From JAGNHS01 sp964609695 (GTDB taxonomy: Bacteria; Bdellovibrionota; UBA2428): a stretch of DNA of 64,000 nt. Below, piece after piece: positions 1 to 8,065 of this stretch. Positions within the stretch are counted from its first letter, which is position 1. Every line of letters begins with the position of its first letter. The notes under the pieces were generated by a model. The model saw nothing but the letters and a program-made list of their open reading frames with translations. It did no database searches and had not been told where the DNA came from. Both the position numbers and the translations under genes were made by a program. Location: the NCBI GenBank assembly GCA_964609695.1, contig CAZSSP010000003.1, forward strand, positions 1 to 64,000, given 5' to 3'.

Positions 1-735
1 TTCAATTTTATTAATAAGCTTGAGGAGCTGCCAGGCTATGCTGAATGTAAGTTCGAATTTAAAACAGATGGCTTTCCTCCTAAAAAATTTATTGTCCGAG
101 CTAAAGTTGGTCAGAGAACAGTACTAGCTCCTGTGGCTTTCCCTCAATTTAAGTTGTCGGGCATAGATTGTGGTGATTATGGAAGTCTAACTAAGGACAT
201 TTTTAATCCCGAAAATCCTCTTATAAAAATGGAGTCCGACAGAGTGCAGTTTGCGGGACTTTATGAATTAACGACTCGAAATAGGGAGTTAAGTGTACAA
301 TTGCGTAAACAATGGTCATTAGATTTTTTGCGAAGAGTTGCTTTTGAGTCGGGTGCTTCTTGGGGGGGGCGTTTGTATAGTGCCTATTCCTCTAAGCAAA
401 TCCAGGCTGGAATGATTCCAAAGTCTATTTCAAACCCCGTAATTGTGGTGAAAACTAGTGGAGCTAAAACAAAAAATATTGCGCTCATTGATAGAGAAAA
501 GCGTGGTTTAGAGAAATTAATTCAATCTTGTATGCTCGACGAAAATTTTCGTAATCCCATTGTCGTGGGTTTTTTAGCAATGCAGGTGAAATTCTCAAAT
601 GGAAAATTCGACCAATTCGAAAAAGTTCAAGATCAGGGCACCTACACTAAGGAATTCCATGAATGCGTAAAATCAAAGCTACAAGAGCATGACTCCAAAG
701 ACCCAAGTATCAGCAGAGCTGCGTTTAAGATTTAG
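1..735 (+). CDS. Hypothetical secreted-type protein, 5' end cut by window edge
   Basis: The frame is open from base 1 and ends with TAG at 733-735, so at least 244 residues are visible and the start lies outside the window. I do not recognise a named family. It is clearly a paralogue of the protein at 3063-3908: both have a Cys-x-F...GFPPK segment near the front, an FNPE segment, and a C-terminal block of the form DE(N/D)-(F/L)RNP...GKF(D/E)-x-F...YT-x-(E/Q)F...C(V/L)K. The conserved cysteines suggest an extracytoplasmic protein, and the paralogue starts with a lipoprotein-like signal. The gene is convergent with the one at 745-1038, with 9 bases between stops. Coding status is well supported; function is unknown. 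Confidence 0.8.
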   Translation, partial: FNFINKLEELPGYAECKFEFKTDGFPPKKFIVRAKVGQRTVLAPVAFPQFKLSGIDCGDYGSLTKDIFNPENPLIKMESDRVQFAGLYELTTRNRELSVQLRKQWSLDFLRRVAFESGASWGGRLYSAYSSKQIQAGMIPKSISNPVIVVKTSGAKTKNIALIDREKRGLEKLIQSCMLDENFRNPIVVGFLAMQVKFSNGKFDQFEKVQDQGTYTKEFHECVKSKLQEHDSKDPSISRAAFKI

Positions 736-744
736 TTGTTACTT

Positions 745-1038
745 TTAGCGCCCGGGCTTTTTAGTGACAACATAAACATTACCACCAATTTTAGAGGCTT
801 GGCCGTTTGATCCAGCCATTGCACTTCTAACAGCTCCGGCTATAGCTGTACCAGCAGCTGCAGCGCCAGCAGACGCACCCGCTCCAGTATCTACGGATGG
901 TAGGCTTGTCGATTTTTTGCCAGGTGGTAAAACAAATGTATCTTTTGATGGAATTTTACTTCCTGCAAATGTTGAAAATATACTAAAAGAGACCACAATA
1001 GTTGCTGTTTTTACACTAAACTTTTTAAAGGTTTTCAT
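745..1038 (-). CDS. Small secreted Ala/Gly-rich hypothetical protein
   Basis: A 97-residue protein with a basic N-terminus (MKTFKKF) and a hydrophobic stretch to about residue 26, consistent with a Sec signal peptide (possible cleavage after FAG). The middle, residues 50-75, is almost entirely Ala, Gly and Ser and could be a membrane-inserting or low-complexity segment. The start is well supported: AGGAGG at 1043-1048 lies 4 bases upstream of ATG. It follows the outer-membrane protein at 1053-2117 by 14 bases on the same strand and is probably its operon partner. No family recognised. Confidence 0.7.
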   Translation of the reverse strand: MKTFKKFSVKTATIVVSFSIFSTFAGSKIPSKDTFVLPPGKKSTSLPSVDTGAGASAGAAAAGTAIAGAVRSAMAGSNGQASKIGGNVYVVTKKPGR

Positions 1039-1052
1039 AGGGCCTCCTATAA

Positions 1053-2117
1053 TTAGCGACTTATAAAATCGTAGAAAAATGAACCAGACACGCTTATCAT
1101 TTTGTTCAATCCGCCGGCTTTATTCAAGTTAATTGCAAGTAAAGAAAGTGCAAAGGGAAAGCTACGAAATGGTGTGATATTGATGAAGGCATTTATTCTT
1201 TTGGCTTCGTATTCAATGCCTAGCCCTAGGGGTGGGGCGACTCGAGTTCCTACGCTAAAAAATGGAGCGATTATACTTCTAATTTTACCGTTCTTGTTCA
1301 CACGAGTGTCATCATCTACGAATCCACCGCCTCTGCCTAAACCAAAACTAAATTGTAAAATGCTAAAGTATTCATGAGGTAAGCCCCTAACGTAATAGTG
1401 TGTTAAAACTAAATGTTCAGATCTGCGTACATCTATTTGGCTTTCGTAGCCGTAGCTTGCTACATAACTTTCACCAAATCCCAGGGCTAGGTTTCCAGGT
1501 AAATTTCTATGTAGGGAAAGATGATAGGCCCCAATTGAAAAGTCTGGTGCTTTTGTAAGGTCGTAACGTTTTCCGTTTTTTGCCGTATAAAGGTCTTGAA
1601 AATCAAGAGTATTTTGAATTCCTATATATTTATCTGGATTACCTAATCCAAATGAAAATCCAGCGCCAGCATCATTCTTGTTGGAGTACATATCTTTAAA
1701 TGTATAAACACCCCAGAGTGCAACTTGACCCCATTCCATACCTGAGCCTGTTGGAGAGGTTCCCGAAATTCCAGGGAACATCCATTCTCTATAAATTTCA
1801 ATATTTCCGAGGGCGTAGTTTCTTTTTAAGTCGGCGAGAGTTTCGTTGTAGGATTGTTCGTAATCTTTTTTGTATTGAGCCTTGTTGGCGGGATTTCTTT
1901 TAATTTTTTCTTTGAGCTCTTTTTGAAATAACTCCTTTAGGGCTGCCTTGGCCTCATTAAAATGTGCGAGCTTTTCTTCACTGAGTGGGGGGTAGTCTTC
2001 TTTGGGGGCTGAAAAGCCTGTGTAAGAAAACAGAATCATTAAAATAATTGCAGTTATTTTCAAAAAATTGCTTTCAAAAAATTTGCTCGAAATTGATTTA
2101 GGATAAAGTTTGAGCAT
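1053..2117 (-). CDS. Predicted outer-membrane beta-barrel protein
   Basis: A 354-residue protein with an N-terminal hydrophobic signal around residues 18-37 (likely cleavage at FSA before PKEDYPP). A charged, probably helical Lys/Glu-rich section (about 45-100) follows, then alternating polar/aromatic segments rich in Gly and Tyr that look like beta-strands to the C-terminus (ending FFYDFISR). I do not recognise a family; an outer-membrane protein is the best inference. It is followed at 14 bases by the small secreted protein and driven by a promoter-like sequence ending 7 bases before the ATG (2125-2153). The divergent neighbour is the PAP2-like protein. Confidence 0.75.
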   Translation of the reverse strand: MLKLYPKSISSKFFESNFLKITAIILMILFSYTGFSAPKEDYPPLSEEKLAHFNEAKAALKELFQKELKEKIKRNPANKAQYKKDYEQSYNETLADLKRNYALGNIEIYREWMFPGISGTSPTGSGMEWGQVALWGVYTFKDMYSNKNDAGAGFSFGLGNPDKYIGIQNTLDFQDLYTAKNGKRYDLTKAPDFSIGAYHLSLHRNLPGNLALGFGESYVASYGYESQIDVRRSEHLVLTHYYVRGLPHEYFSILQFSFGLGRGGGFVDDDTRVNKNGKIRSIIAPFFSVGTRVAPPLGLGIEYEAKRINAFINITPFRSFPFALSLLAINLNKAGGLNKMISVSGSFFYDFISR

Positions 2118-2124
2118 AGCCTAA

Positions 2125-2153
2125 AGTATCTCAAGAACGAGCACTTATTCCAA
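2125..2153 (-). promoter_or_regulatory. Sigma70-type promoter for 1053-2117, probably leaderless
   Basis: On the minus strand the -35 is TTGGAA (2148-2153), the spacer is 17 bases and the -10 is GATACT (2125-2130). The -10 ends 7 bases before the ATG at 2117, so a start site at the usual distance would fall on or next to the start codon. No Shine-Dalgarno is visible in between. Spacing and box matches are read directly; promoter activity is inferred. Confidence 0.5.
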
Positions 2154-2252
2154 ATCATTCAAAAGCAATTAAATGGCGAAATTGACCATTTTGATTTTTG
2201 TATTTTTTACATTTTTTTATATTTCGAATTAAAACAATGTATTCTGCATTTA

Positions 2253-3023
2253 ATGCCCAAAGCTCGTAGCCTTTTAGGCTTCATTCTTTTTATTTCATTT
2301 AGCTCGTCTCGAGCTGATGAAATTTTTAAAGCATCACGTATGGCAAGCGATTTTACTTCACCTGTTACTAATTCTATTCCTAGAACAGTGCTGTTAAGTG
2401 GAGCAGGTCTTACAATTCTTCTGGCCATAACTAAAAAAAATGTGGCAGAGCCGTTTCGTGATGACTTAAGAAAGAATTCTATCGCTACACAATTAAGACC
2501 TTTGGGTGATTTTGGTGGAAGCGGCATCGCCAACGCAGCTTATGCAGTGGGAATGTTGGGTGATTATTTTTTAGGGGGTTCTAGAAAAAGTTTAGCCAAC
2601 GCTACTCTTATGAGTGAAGCCACTTTTTATTCTGCAGCATTGGCCTATGGATTAAAAAAAACAACTCATGAGCCTCGTCCGGATAAACCTCAAGAAATGG
2701 ATTCATTTCCCTCGGGAAGTAGTACTTTAGCCTATTCCTTTGCCAGTTACGTGGGAGCAAGACATTCTATTGGGTGGGGTGCTGCAGCCTATGCTTTGGC
2801 AACATTAACGGCAATAAGCAGACTTAATCAGAATCGGCATTACTTACACGATGTCACGGCTGGTGCCACCTTAGGTGCAGCCTATGGTCTTGGTGTCTAT
2901 TTTCAAAACTTTCATAATAAAAATCAAAAACTAGGTGTTAATACTGACAATAGTTTTGAGCCTGAAATTTTGGCTTGGATTGATTCTGATGGGCTAAAGA
3001 TATTGGCAACTAGTCATTTTTAG
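2253..3023 (+). CDS. PAP2-superfamily (type 2 phosphatidic acid phosphatase-like) protein
   Basis: A 256-residue protein with an N-terminal signal (LLGFILFISFSSSRA then DEI). PAP2 acid phosphatases normally have three motifs. Motif C1 is present as K-x6-RP (KKTTHEPRP, about 134-142) and C3 as SR-x5-H-x3-D (SRLNQNRHYLHD, about 190-201). Motif C2, normally PSGH, reads PSGS (about 152-155), so the general-acid histidine is replaced by serine. The family dephosphorylates lipid phosphates or transfers phosphate at the periplasmic face; this member may have altered or lost activity. No Shine-Dalgarno is evident before the ATG. It is divergent from the outer-membrane protein at 1053-2117 and followed 39 bases later by a secreted hypothetical gene. 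Confidence 0.85.
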   Translation: MPKARSLLGFILFISFSSSRADEIFKASRMASDFTSPVTNSIPRTVLLSGAGLTILLAITKKNVAEPFRDDLRKNSIATQLRPLGDFGGSGIANAAYAVGMLGDYFLGGSRKSLANATLMSEATFYSAALAYGLKKTTHEPRPDKPQEMDSFPSGSSTLAYSFASYVGARHSIGWGAAAYALATLTAISRLNQNRHYLHDVTAGATLGAAYGLGVYFQNFHNKNQKLGVNTDNSFEPEILAWIDSDGLKILATSHF

Positions 3024-3062
3024 CTCTTACAAAAATTATAAATAGGCCTAAAATATAGATAA

Positions 3063-3908
3063 GTGAGAATAATTCAAAAACTACTTTTTATAGGCGCAGC
3101 TTTAGTTTTACTTTTAAAATGTGCTTCGAATTCAGATAAAATTGCAAATCCCAATTTGGGCGGAACTAACGTTTTGTTTGAACTTGATGTTCCTGAAAAG
3201 TTAAAAAAAGATACGGGCACTGGAACATGTAATCTTGTGTTTTCTACTCTGGGTTTTCCACCAAAAATCAACATCGTTAAATCAAGCGATCAGAGTAGAA
3301 TAACTGTTGGAAAAGTTCCCAATGAAGATATTAAATTGACTCAAATATACTGCAATGGAAAAAAAAGTGTTTTAAAAAGTGCCTTCAATCCTGAAGTTAC
3401 TAGAATTAATATTCAAAAAAATAAAACCCATTATTTAGGCATGATTGTTTTATACTTTCTTGAAGATGGTGGATTTAGTTTTTATGTTAAAGCCAGTGAG
3501 TCTAAGCGTTTTTTAAAAAACAATTATGAACAAGTCACAGCAACAGACAAAGAAAATCTTGTAAGTCCATATTCTGGAAAAGCTTTAACGGCTGAGTTGA
3601 TAAATGCGGCACCTGAAAAGAGAGGTGTCGATTTTAAGGCTGAAGTTCCTGGCGAAAAGGCGCAGCAAGATAAAATGCGTCTTAATGCCTCAGTAAAAAA
3701 ATGTGCTAACGATGAAGATTTAAGAAATCCCTTACATTTTGGTAATTATAAATTTGAGGCCAGTTTTTTAGATGGGAAATTTGAGAGTTTTGAAGTTAAA
3801 GAAAATAACAATGTTTATACTCAGCAATTTACTGATTGTTTAAAGCAGAGTTTTAAAAGCTATATTCCTTTGACTCAAAAAAGAATTAAATATGCTTTGT
3901 CTATTTGA
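3063..3908 (+). CDS. Hypothetical lipoprotein-like protein, paralogue of 1-735
   Basis: A 281-residue protein starting with GTG. The N-terminus (MRIIQKLLFIGAALVLLLKCASN) resembles a lipoprotein signal, with Cys21 as the possible lipidated residue; Lys immediately before the Cys is atypical for a lipobox. It shares the GFPPK, FNPE and DEDLRNP...DGKFESFEV...YTQQFTDCLK segments with the protein at 1-735, so the two are paralogues separated by about 2.3 kb. A TATAGA-like box lies 3 bases before the GTG, with no clear Shine-Dalgarno. Function unknown. It is convergent with the hydrolase gene at 3932-4903. Confidence 0.78.
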   Translation: MRIIQKLLFIGAALVLLLKCASNSDKIANPNLGGTNVLFELDVPEKLKKDTGTGTCNLVFSTLGFPPKINIVKSSDQSRITVGKVPNEDIKLTQIYCNGKKSVLKSAFNPEVTRINIQKNKTHYLGMIVLYFLEDGGFSFYVKASESKRFLKNNYEQVTATDKENLVSPYSGKALTAELINAAPEKRGVDFKAEVPGEKAQQDKMRLNASVKKCANDEDLRNPLHFGNYKFEASFLDGKFESFEVKENNNVYTQQFTDCLKQSFKSYIPLTQKRIKYALSI

Positions 3909-3931
3909 AATTTCTAAAAGGTCTTAAGTTT

Positions 3932-4903
3932 TTACAGAGTGTAGATTTTTCCTTCGAAGGGAAGGCTTATTTTTAATGGATGGCGCTGACCATGTTTTTT
4001 ATATAGGTATTTGTAGGCGCCTTTTAAAACTTGATTTAATTTTTGGTCACTATAGTTAGGGTTGTGATGAACGAGAATTAGGTGCTTTACCTTGTGGCGT
4101 ACTGCAAAATCTACACCCATATCGATGCTAGGGTGGCCATAGTCTTGAGCTTTCACAAAGTCTTCGTGGGTGTAGTGGGCGTCGAGCGCTAGCAAATCTG
4201 CAGACGAATAAATATTGAAATCTTTAGGGTAATTAGTTCTAAAAGTGTTTGCTAAATCGGTGTCAGTGGCGAATACAAAACTTTTTGTGTTTTCTTCAAA
4301 ACGATAAACATAACTTGTGCCTGGATGAGATTGGGGGGCGGCAGCAACTCTTAAGTCACCAACTTTAAAAACGTCATGTTTTTTTATAGTGTGAAATTGA
4401 AATCTTGGACTTACAAAAGAGTATGGAACTGGAAAAAAATCCCTATCAAAAAGTTTAGAAACTCTTCGCTCAAGATTAGGGTGGCATCCATAAAAGTGAA
4501 ATTTATTTTCTCCCTTATAGATGTGGTTTAGAGTCGGTAGAGCAATAATGTGATCCCAATGAGTATGACTTAAGAAAAAGGCAACTTCACCTTTTTGTTT
4601 TTGAAAGGACTTATTATTAATACCAGATTTTTTGTCGCATGAGGCGGCGCTCAGACCCGTGCCTAAGTCTAAGAAAATTGGAAAGGGAGCTGATGCAGAA
4701 CGTAGTTCTACGCAAGTTGTATGTTGGCTAAAAGATGAAGACAGCCCAAAATCGAGCTCAGAAAATAGTTTTTTTATTTTTGTCCAATTGGCCTTAGGAT
4801 TTTTTTTTATAAGGCTGAAAGTAAATTTAGCAATTTCTTCGATTCTTTTGGGGGAAGTGCTGGTGCTGTAGCTTCCTCTTGAACCGTAAAAAACTACTTT
4901 CAT
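3932..4903 (-). CDS. MBL-fold metallo-hydrolase
   Basis: A 323-residue metallo-beta-lactamase-fold protein. The metal-binding signature HTHWDH is at about residues 113-118. Later ligands fit the fold: SHPG (about 191), Asp in FATDTD (about 214) and His in VHHNP (about 275). The FYGSRGS start and HTTCVEL segment are typical of the branch that includes PhnP-like and cyclic-nucleotide phosphodiesterase-like enzymes. Substrate cannot be assigned. The start overlaps the stop of the LD-carboxypeptidase gene by one base (TAATG), indicating translational coupling. The C-terminal part, after the last metal ligand, is Lys-rich. Confidence 0.88.
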   Translation of the reverse strand: MKVVFYGSRGSYSTSTSPKRIEEIAKFTFSLIKKNPKANWTKIKKLFSELDFGLSSSFSQHTTCVELRSASAPFPIFLDLGTGLSAASCDKKSGINNKSFQKQKGEVAFFLSHTHWDHIIALPTLNHIYKGENKFHFYGCHPNLERRVSKLFDRDFFPVPYSFVSPRFQFHTIKKHDVFKVGDLRVAAAPQSHPGTSYVYRFEENTKSFVFATDTDLANTFRTNYPKDFNIYSSADLLALDAHYTHEDFVKAQDYGHPSIDMGVDFAVRHKVKHLILVHHNPNYSDQKLNQVLKGAYKYLYKKHGQRHPLKISLPFEGKIYTL

Positions 4904-5838
4904 TAATCTTCACCAGTTTCAAGTTTTATAGATGGAAAAATGACTTTAACTTCTTTTGAAGAGATTTTACGTATTTCGATTTTATCACCCATATAAAGGG
5001 GAACGTTGGGGCTTTCGTGGCCAGCGTCTATTCGACTTGCTAAAAACAAGCCACGTTCTTTGGCCCAAATTTTTAAGATGTCTCGATATCCGGGGCAATC
5101 GGTGAAGTGTCCAAGCAGGATACCTTGGCAATTCTCAAAAAATTTGGATTGTCCTAGAATGGAAATCAATCGATCGATTTTGTAATAGCCTTCAGTAATG
5201 TCTTCAAGAAATAGGAAGAAGGGTTGTTTGGGTTTTTTTAACCAATCTCGGCCAAACATTGAAACTATTGACATAAGGTTTCCACCGAGTAATTGAATTT
5301 TTTTAGGAATACGTTTATTGCCTAAGTTCCATATTTTTAAATTTTTCTGATAGTTAAAGCCATCTTTTTTGAAAAGATCCCTGAAGGCTTTATTTTCTCT
5401 AGAGTCAGGCTCTTGCCAAGATTGCGAGCAAAGCATGGGGGCGTGCACCCAGGTCCATCCAAATCTTTGAAATAGATACATTTGAATAATGGTTGAATCC
5501 GAATAACCCCAAACAACTTTTTTCCCTTTGGGGTGGATCTTCCATTTGTCGAGCACTTCGAGAACTCGAATGGCACCATATCCTCCGCGTGTGCAGAAAA
5601 TATTTTCTACTTTAGGGTCTTCAAGCAGAATCCTTAGAGTTTTGGCTCTTTGCTCGTCGCTTCCTGCTAAATAAAATCGGACGTCGGATTCTTCTTCGCT
5701 GGCCCAGTCTAAAACTTGACGGGTATAATGTAATTGAAGAGGCCATTTTTTCATGCCGCGAATAGAGTTTTTTAATTTTCTAAGGGATTCAGGCGAGCTT
5801 CCCGACCATAAATAAAAATCTGCGTTTGAAGTTGGCAT
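4903..5838 (-). CDS. LD-carboxypeptidase-type peptidase, family S66
   Basis: A 311-residue protein with the S66 (LdcA/microcin-immunity MccF) pattern: TRGGYGAIR (about 84-92), GYSDST with the nucleophile serine (about 110-115), LGGNL (about 184-188), LEDITEGYYKIDR (about 209-221, catalytic Glu) and GHESPNVPL (about 275-283, catalytic His). Family members cut the L,D bond of cytoplasmic murein tetrapeptides during peptidoglycan recycling or give resistance to peptide-nucleotide toxins. No signal peptide is seen, which fits a cytoplasmic enzyme. It is translationally coupled to the MBL hydrolase downstream and lies 9 bases after the predicted outer-membrane protein gene at 5847-6479. Confidence 0.9.
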   Translation of the reverse strand: MPTSNADFYLWSGSSPESLRKLKNSIRGMKKWPLQLHYTRQVLDWASEEESDVRFYLAGSDEQRAKTLRILLEDPKVENIFCTRGGYGAIRVLEVLDKWKIHPKGKKVVWGYSDSTIIQMYLFQRFGWTWVHAPMLCSQSWQEPDSRENKAFRDLFKKDGFNYQKNLKIWNLGNKRIPKKIQLLGGNLMSIVSMFGRDWLKKPKQPFFLFLEDITEGYYKIDRLISILGQSKFFENCQGILLGHFTDCPGYRDILKIWAKERGLFLASRIDAGHESPNVPLYMGDKIEIRKISSKEVKVIFPSIKLETGED

Positions 5839-5846
5839 AAATAAAA

Positions 5847-6479
5847 TTAAAAGGGATAGCCCGCTCCAAGTGAGAACATATAAACACTTCTGTGAATACT
5901 GAATGAAAATTCAGAGTAAAAAACCCAGGGGTCTAGGTTTTTATGTGACCATTTGCTTCCCACGAGCACGGTCCAGGGGTATTTGTCGGGTAGTTTGCTG
6001 GCCCAAAGCATCTCATATTGAAGCGCGGTATAAGGAGTGAAGAAACCTTGAGTGACTTCAACCTTTTTAGAAACTAAGGCCCCAAGTTGGCCCAAGTAGA
6101 AGTTAAAGTTAGCACTTCGAACATCGTCGCGAAGGTAGGAAAAGCCGCCTAAGAAAGATAGGCCAATTTGACCATCAACATCTGGGAGTAAATTGTACTT
6201 TGCGAGTCCCCCAATTTGAAGATTGGTAGTGCCGGTTGCCGCCAAAAGGTCGAGGTCTAGAAAATCCTCGATAATTCCTGTTTTAATGTGTCCTGAAACG
6301 TTAAAACCACCACCGTTGTTAAAAATGATATCGCTTTGCACCTTAGTTTCAAAATGACCCGTTTTGGTCGTTTCTGCAGTTTGCATTAAAGAGGTGCCAA
6401 CTCCGCAAAAAACTTTGGTGCTCGTCGCCAAGAAAAATGAAATCATTATTGTGGGTGTAAGTTTTCTTATGCTGAACAT
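5847..6479 (-). CDS. Predicted outer-membrane beta-barrel protein
   Basis: A 210-residue protein with a signal peptide (MFSIRKLTPTIMISFFLATSTKVFC, then GVGTS). The mature region alternates hydrophobic and polar residues in short strands (for example FNFYLGQLGALV) and ends in ...SLGAGYPF with a C-terminal Phe, the usual signature recognised by the BAM complex. No family is recognised. It is the first gene of a minus-strand run with the S66 peptidase and MBL hydrolase (spacing 9 bases, then 1-base overlap). It is divergent from the App1-like phosphatase, with 30 bases between starts. Confidence 0.75.
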   Translation of the reverse strand: MFSIRKLTPTIMISFFLATSTKVFCGVGTSLMQTAETTKTGHFETKVQSDIIFNNGGGFNVSGHIKTGIIEDFLDLDLLAATGTTNLQIGGLAKYNLLPDVDGQIGLSFLGGFSYLRDDVRSANFNFYLGQLGALVSKKVEVTQGFFTPYTALQYEMLWASKLPDKYPWTVLVGSKWSHKNLDPWVFYSEFSFSIHRSVYMFSLGAGYPF

Positions 6480-6509
6480 AATCTAAATTAAAGTTAACAT
6501 GATAACGGA

Positions 6510-7562
6510 ATGTCAGAAAGACTCTTCAAGATCAATATTCCGCCATCGATGAAGTTCTTGCCCAAGGACTATGATGGTTATGTTGTTATATCTGATATCG
6601 ACAAAACTTATTTAGTAACACAGATAGATTCCTTGGGTGGCTTAATCCGCGCTGCACTTGAGGCTCCAGAGCGTAAGTTGAATGTGCCAGGATTCGGAAT
6701 TTTGCTGAGAGCTTTAAGGCGGGGGGCTGCGGCCGAGGCGTCAAAAACCCCTATAGTTTTTTTAAGTGCATCACCCCCACAAATGCGTGAGAAATTGCTC
6801 GCTAAAATGGAGTTAGATGGAGTTGAGCACAATGGGATTATTCTTAAAAATCAGCTTCAGCATGTTAGAAATGCAGAGTTTAAAAGATTGACTGAGCAAA
6901 TTGGTTATAAGTTGAGCGCTCTTCTTTCGCTTTGGGAACATCTGCCTCCCAAGGCCAAATTAATTTTGTTTGGTGATGATAGCGAAAAAGATCCGGTGAT
7001 TTTTTCTTTATTTAGCGAAATTTTATCTAAAAATATTTTTGGTCGAAAACTTTATCAATTACTGTCTTATTTGAATGTTTATAGAGAAGACGCTCTAAAA
7101 ATTGGATGGTTTTCTCGTAACGTGAGAAAAAATTCTGAGGCTATCTGCGCCACTTTTATTAATATGGTTTCCGGAAATAATCCTCATCACTATCGAAAGC
7201 TTTCTCAGGATATCTATCCCACAGAAAATACTCTTCAATCTGCATTTGTACTTTTTGAACACGGTTTGATTCGCGCAAGAGCTGTGAAAAGTATAGCTAA
7301 GGATTTAATTTATAATCATGACTTCGAAGTAAATGAACTCTATCAATCTTTAGTTGAGGCCGAGTCGAGAGGATATTTTACTCAAGAAACTTTAAGGACT
7401 CTCACGACTCTTTTGATTAAGGAGTCGTTATTGCCGGCTGATAAAAAGACAAATGAGAACGTAGAGAGCGCAGAAAATTTTATTCCACGCGAATGGTATC
7501 GTGGTCCACATATTCAGAAATCTTTATACGAATTAAAACTTCAATACACCGACGAGTTGTGA
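6510..7562 (+). CDS. App1-like HAD-superfamily phosphatase
   Basis: A 350-residue cytoplasmic protein. HAD motif I is SDIDKTYL (about 28-35, DxDxT/Y pattern), motif II is FLSASP (about 83-88), and the acidic motif is FGDDSEKDP (about 154-162). This arrangement matches the catalytic domain of phosphatidate phosphatase App1 and related bacterial proteins (DUF2183). The bacterial substrates are generally unknown, so phosphatidate is only a suggestion. The last ~150 residues are helical and not assigned. The stop is within 1-2 bases of the left arm of a large palindromic repeat. Confidence 0.75.
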   Translation: MSERLFKINIPPSMKFLPKDYDGYVVISDIDKTYLVTQIDSLGGLIRAALEAPERKLNVPGFGILLRALRRGAAAEASKTPIVFLSASPPQMREKLLAKMELDGVEHNGIILKNQLQHVRNAEFKRLTEQIGYKLSALLSLWEHLPPKAKLILFGDDSEKDPVIFSLFSEILSKNIFGRKLYQLLSYLNVYREDALKIGWFSRNVRKNSEAICATFINMVSGNNPHHYRKLSQDIYPTENTLQSAFVLFEHGLIRARAVKSIAKDLIYNHDFEVNELYQSLVEAESRGYFTQETLRTLTTLLIKESLLPADKKTNENVESAENFIPREWYRGPHIQKSLYELKLQYTDEL

Positions 7563-7699
7563 AGGCGTCTAGCGACTTTTACGCTTCGACCCCCACCTTT
7601 TAACCAAATTAATTCTACGCGATTTATAATGCTAAAAGGTGGGGGTCGAAGCGTTTATTATTGGGCTCGTTTTTAGTCTCGCGGTCGCTAGACGCCTTC
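7561..7699. repeat. Large palindromic element, copy 1 (nested inverted repeat)
   Basis: The outer arms, 7561-7576 and 7684-7699, are perfect 16-base complements. The inner arms, 7581-7602 and 7633-7654, are perfect 22-base complements around a 30-base loop. Left outer and inner arms are 4 bases apart, the right ones 29 bases apart, so this copy has an asymmetric insertion on the right. The same sequence occurs at 27501-27610. It lies between convergent genes, and its right arm supplies the GV-stop codons of the gene at 7688-8065. It could act as a bidirectional terminator or be a REP/MITE-like dispersed element. Structure is read directly; function is inferred. Confidence 0.9.
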
Positions 7700-8065
7700 T
7701 CTCTTAGGGTATTGAATTCGGTCGTAGGTGTCTAAGTTGAATCCTGCAATTTTATCTAAATCGCTTTGATTGAGGCCTCTAAAGATAAGTGAGCAGTCGT
7801 AGCAAATGGCTACAACAGGACGAATTGCATGAAAACTTCGGTCAATGATAAGAGTTAGAAACATGGGACTCCAAACAAGCCACCAGTTGTAACCCATTGC
7901 AAATAATATACACGTTAAAATAGAGGAAATTGTAACTAGGGTGATTCCCAGCGAGCGCTTAAAGTCAGATTGCTTATAAAATTCTTTGCAAGAACAATGT
8001 GGGCACCTCTCGGGGAGATGCTCACATTGTTTAAAATCACCACTGAGTCCCAGAAAATTGGACAT
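7688..8065 (-). CDS. Small zinc-ribbon-like integral membrane protein
   Basis: A 125-residue protein with a CPHCSC motif near the N-terminus (about 21-26), two hydrophobic segments (about 39-58 and 61-76) and a second Cys pair, CYDC (about 88-91). Together the Cys pairs could form a zinc ribbon on one side of the membrane. No named family. The start overlaps the stop of the peroxiredoxin gene (TAATG), so it is the third gene of a ferredoxin-peroxiredoxin operon. Its last two codons and stop (Gly-Val-TAG) come from the right arm of the palindromic element, suggesting that the original C-terminus was altered by that sequence. Confidence 0.75.
   Translation of the reverse strand: MSNFLGLSGDFKQCEHLPERCPHCSCKEFYKQSDFKRSLGITLVTISSILTCILFAMGYNWWLVWSPMFLTLIIDRSFHAIRPVVAICYDCSLIFRGLNQSDLDKIAGFNLDTYDRIQYPKREGV

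Noticed and set aside
736..775. GCCCGGGC palindrome followed by T5 as a terminator between the first two genes
   Set aside because: The 8-base palindrome has no loop and cannot form a usable hairpin; it lies in the last codons of the minus-strand gene.
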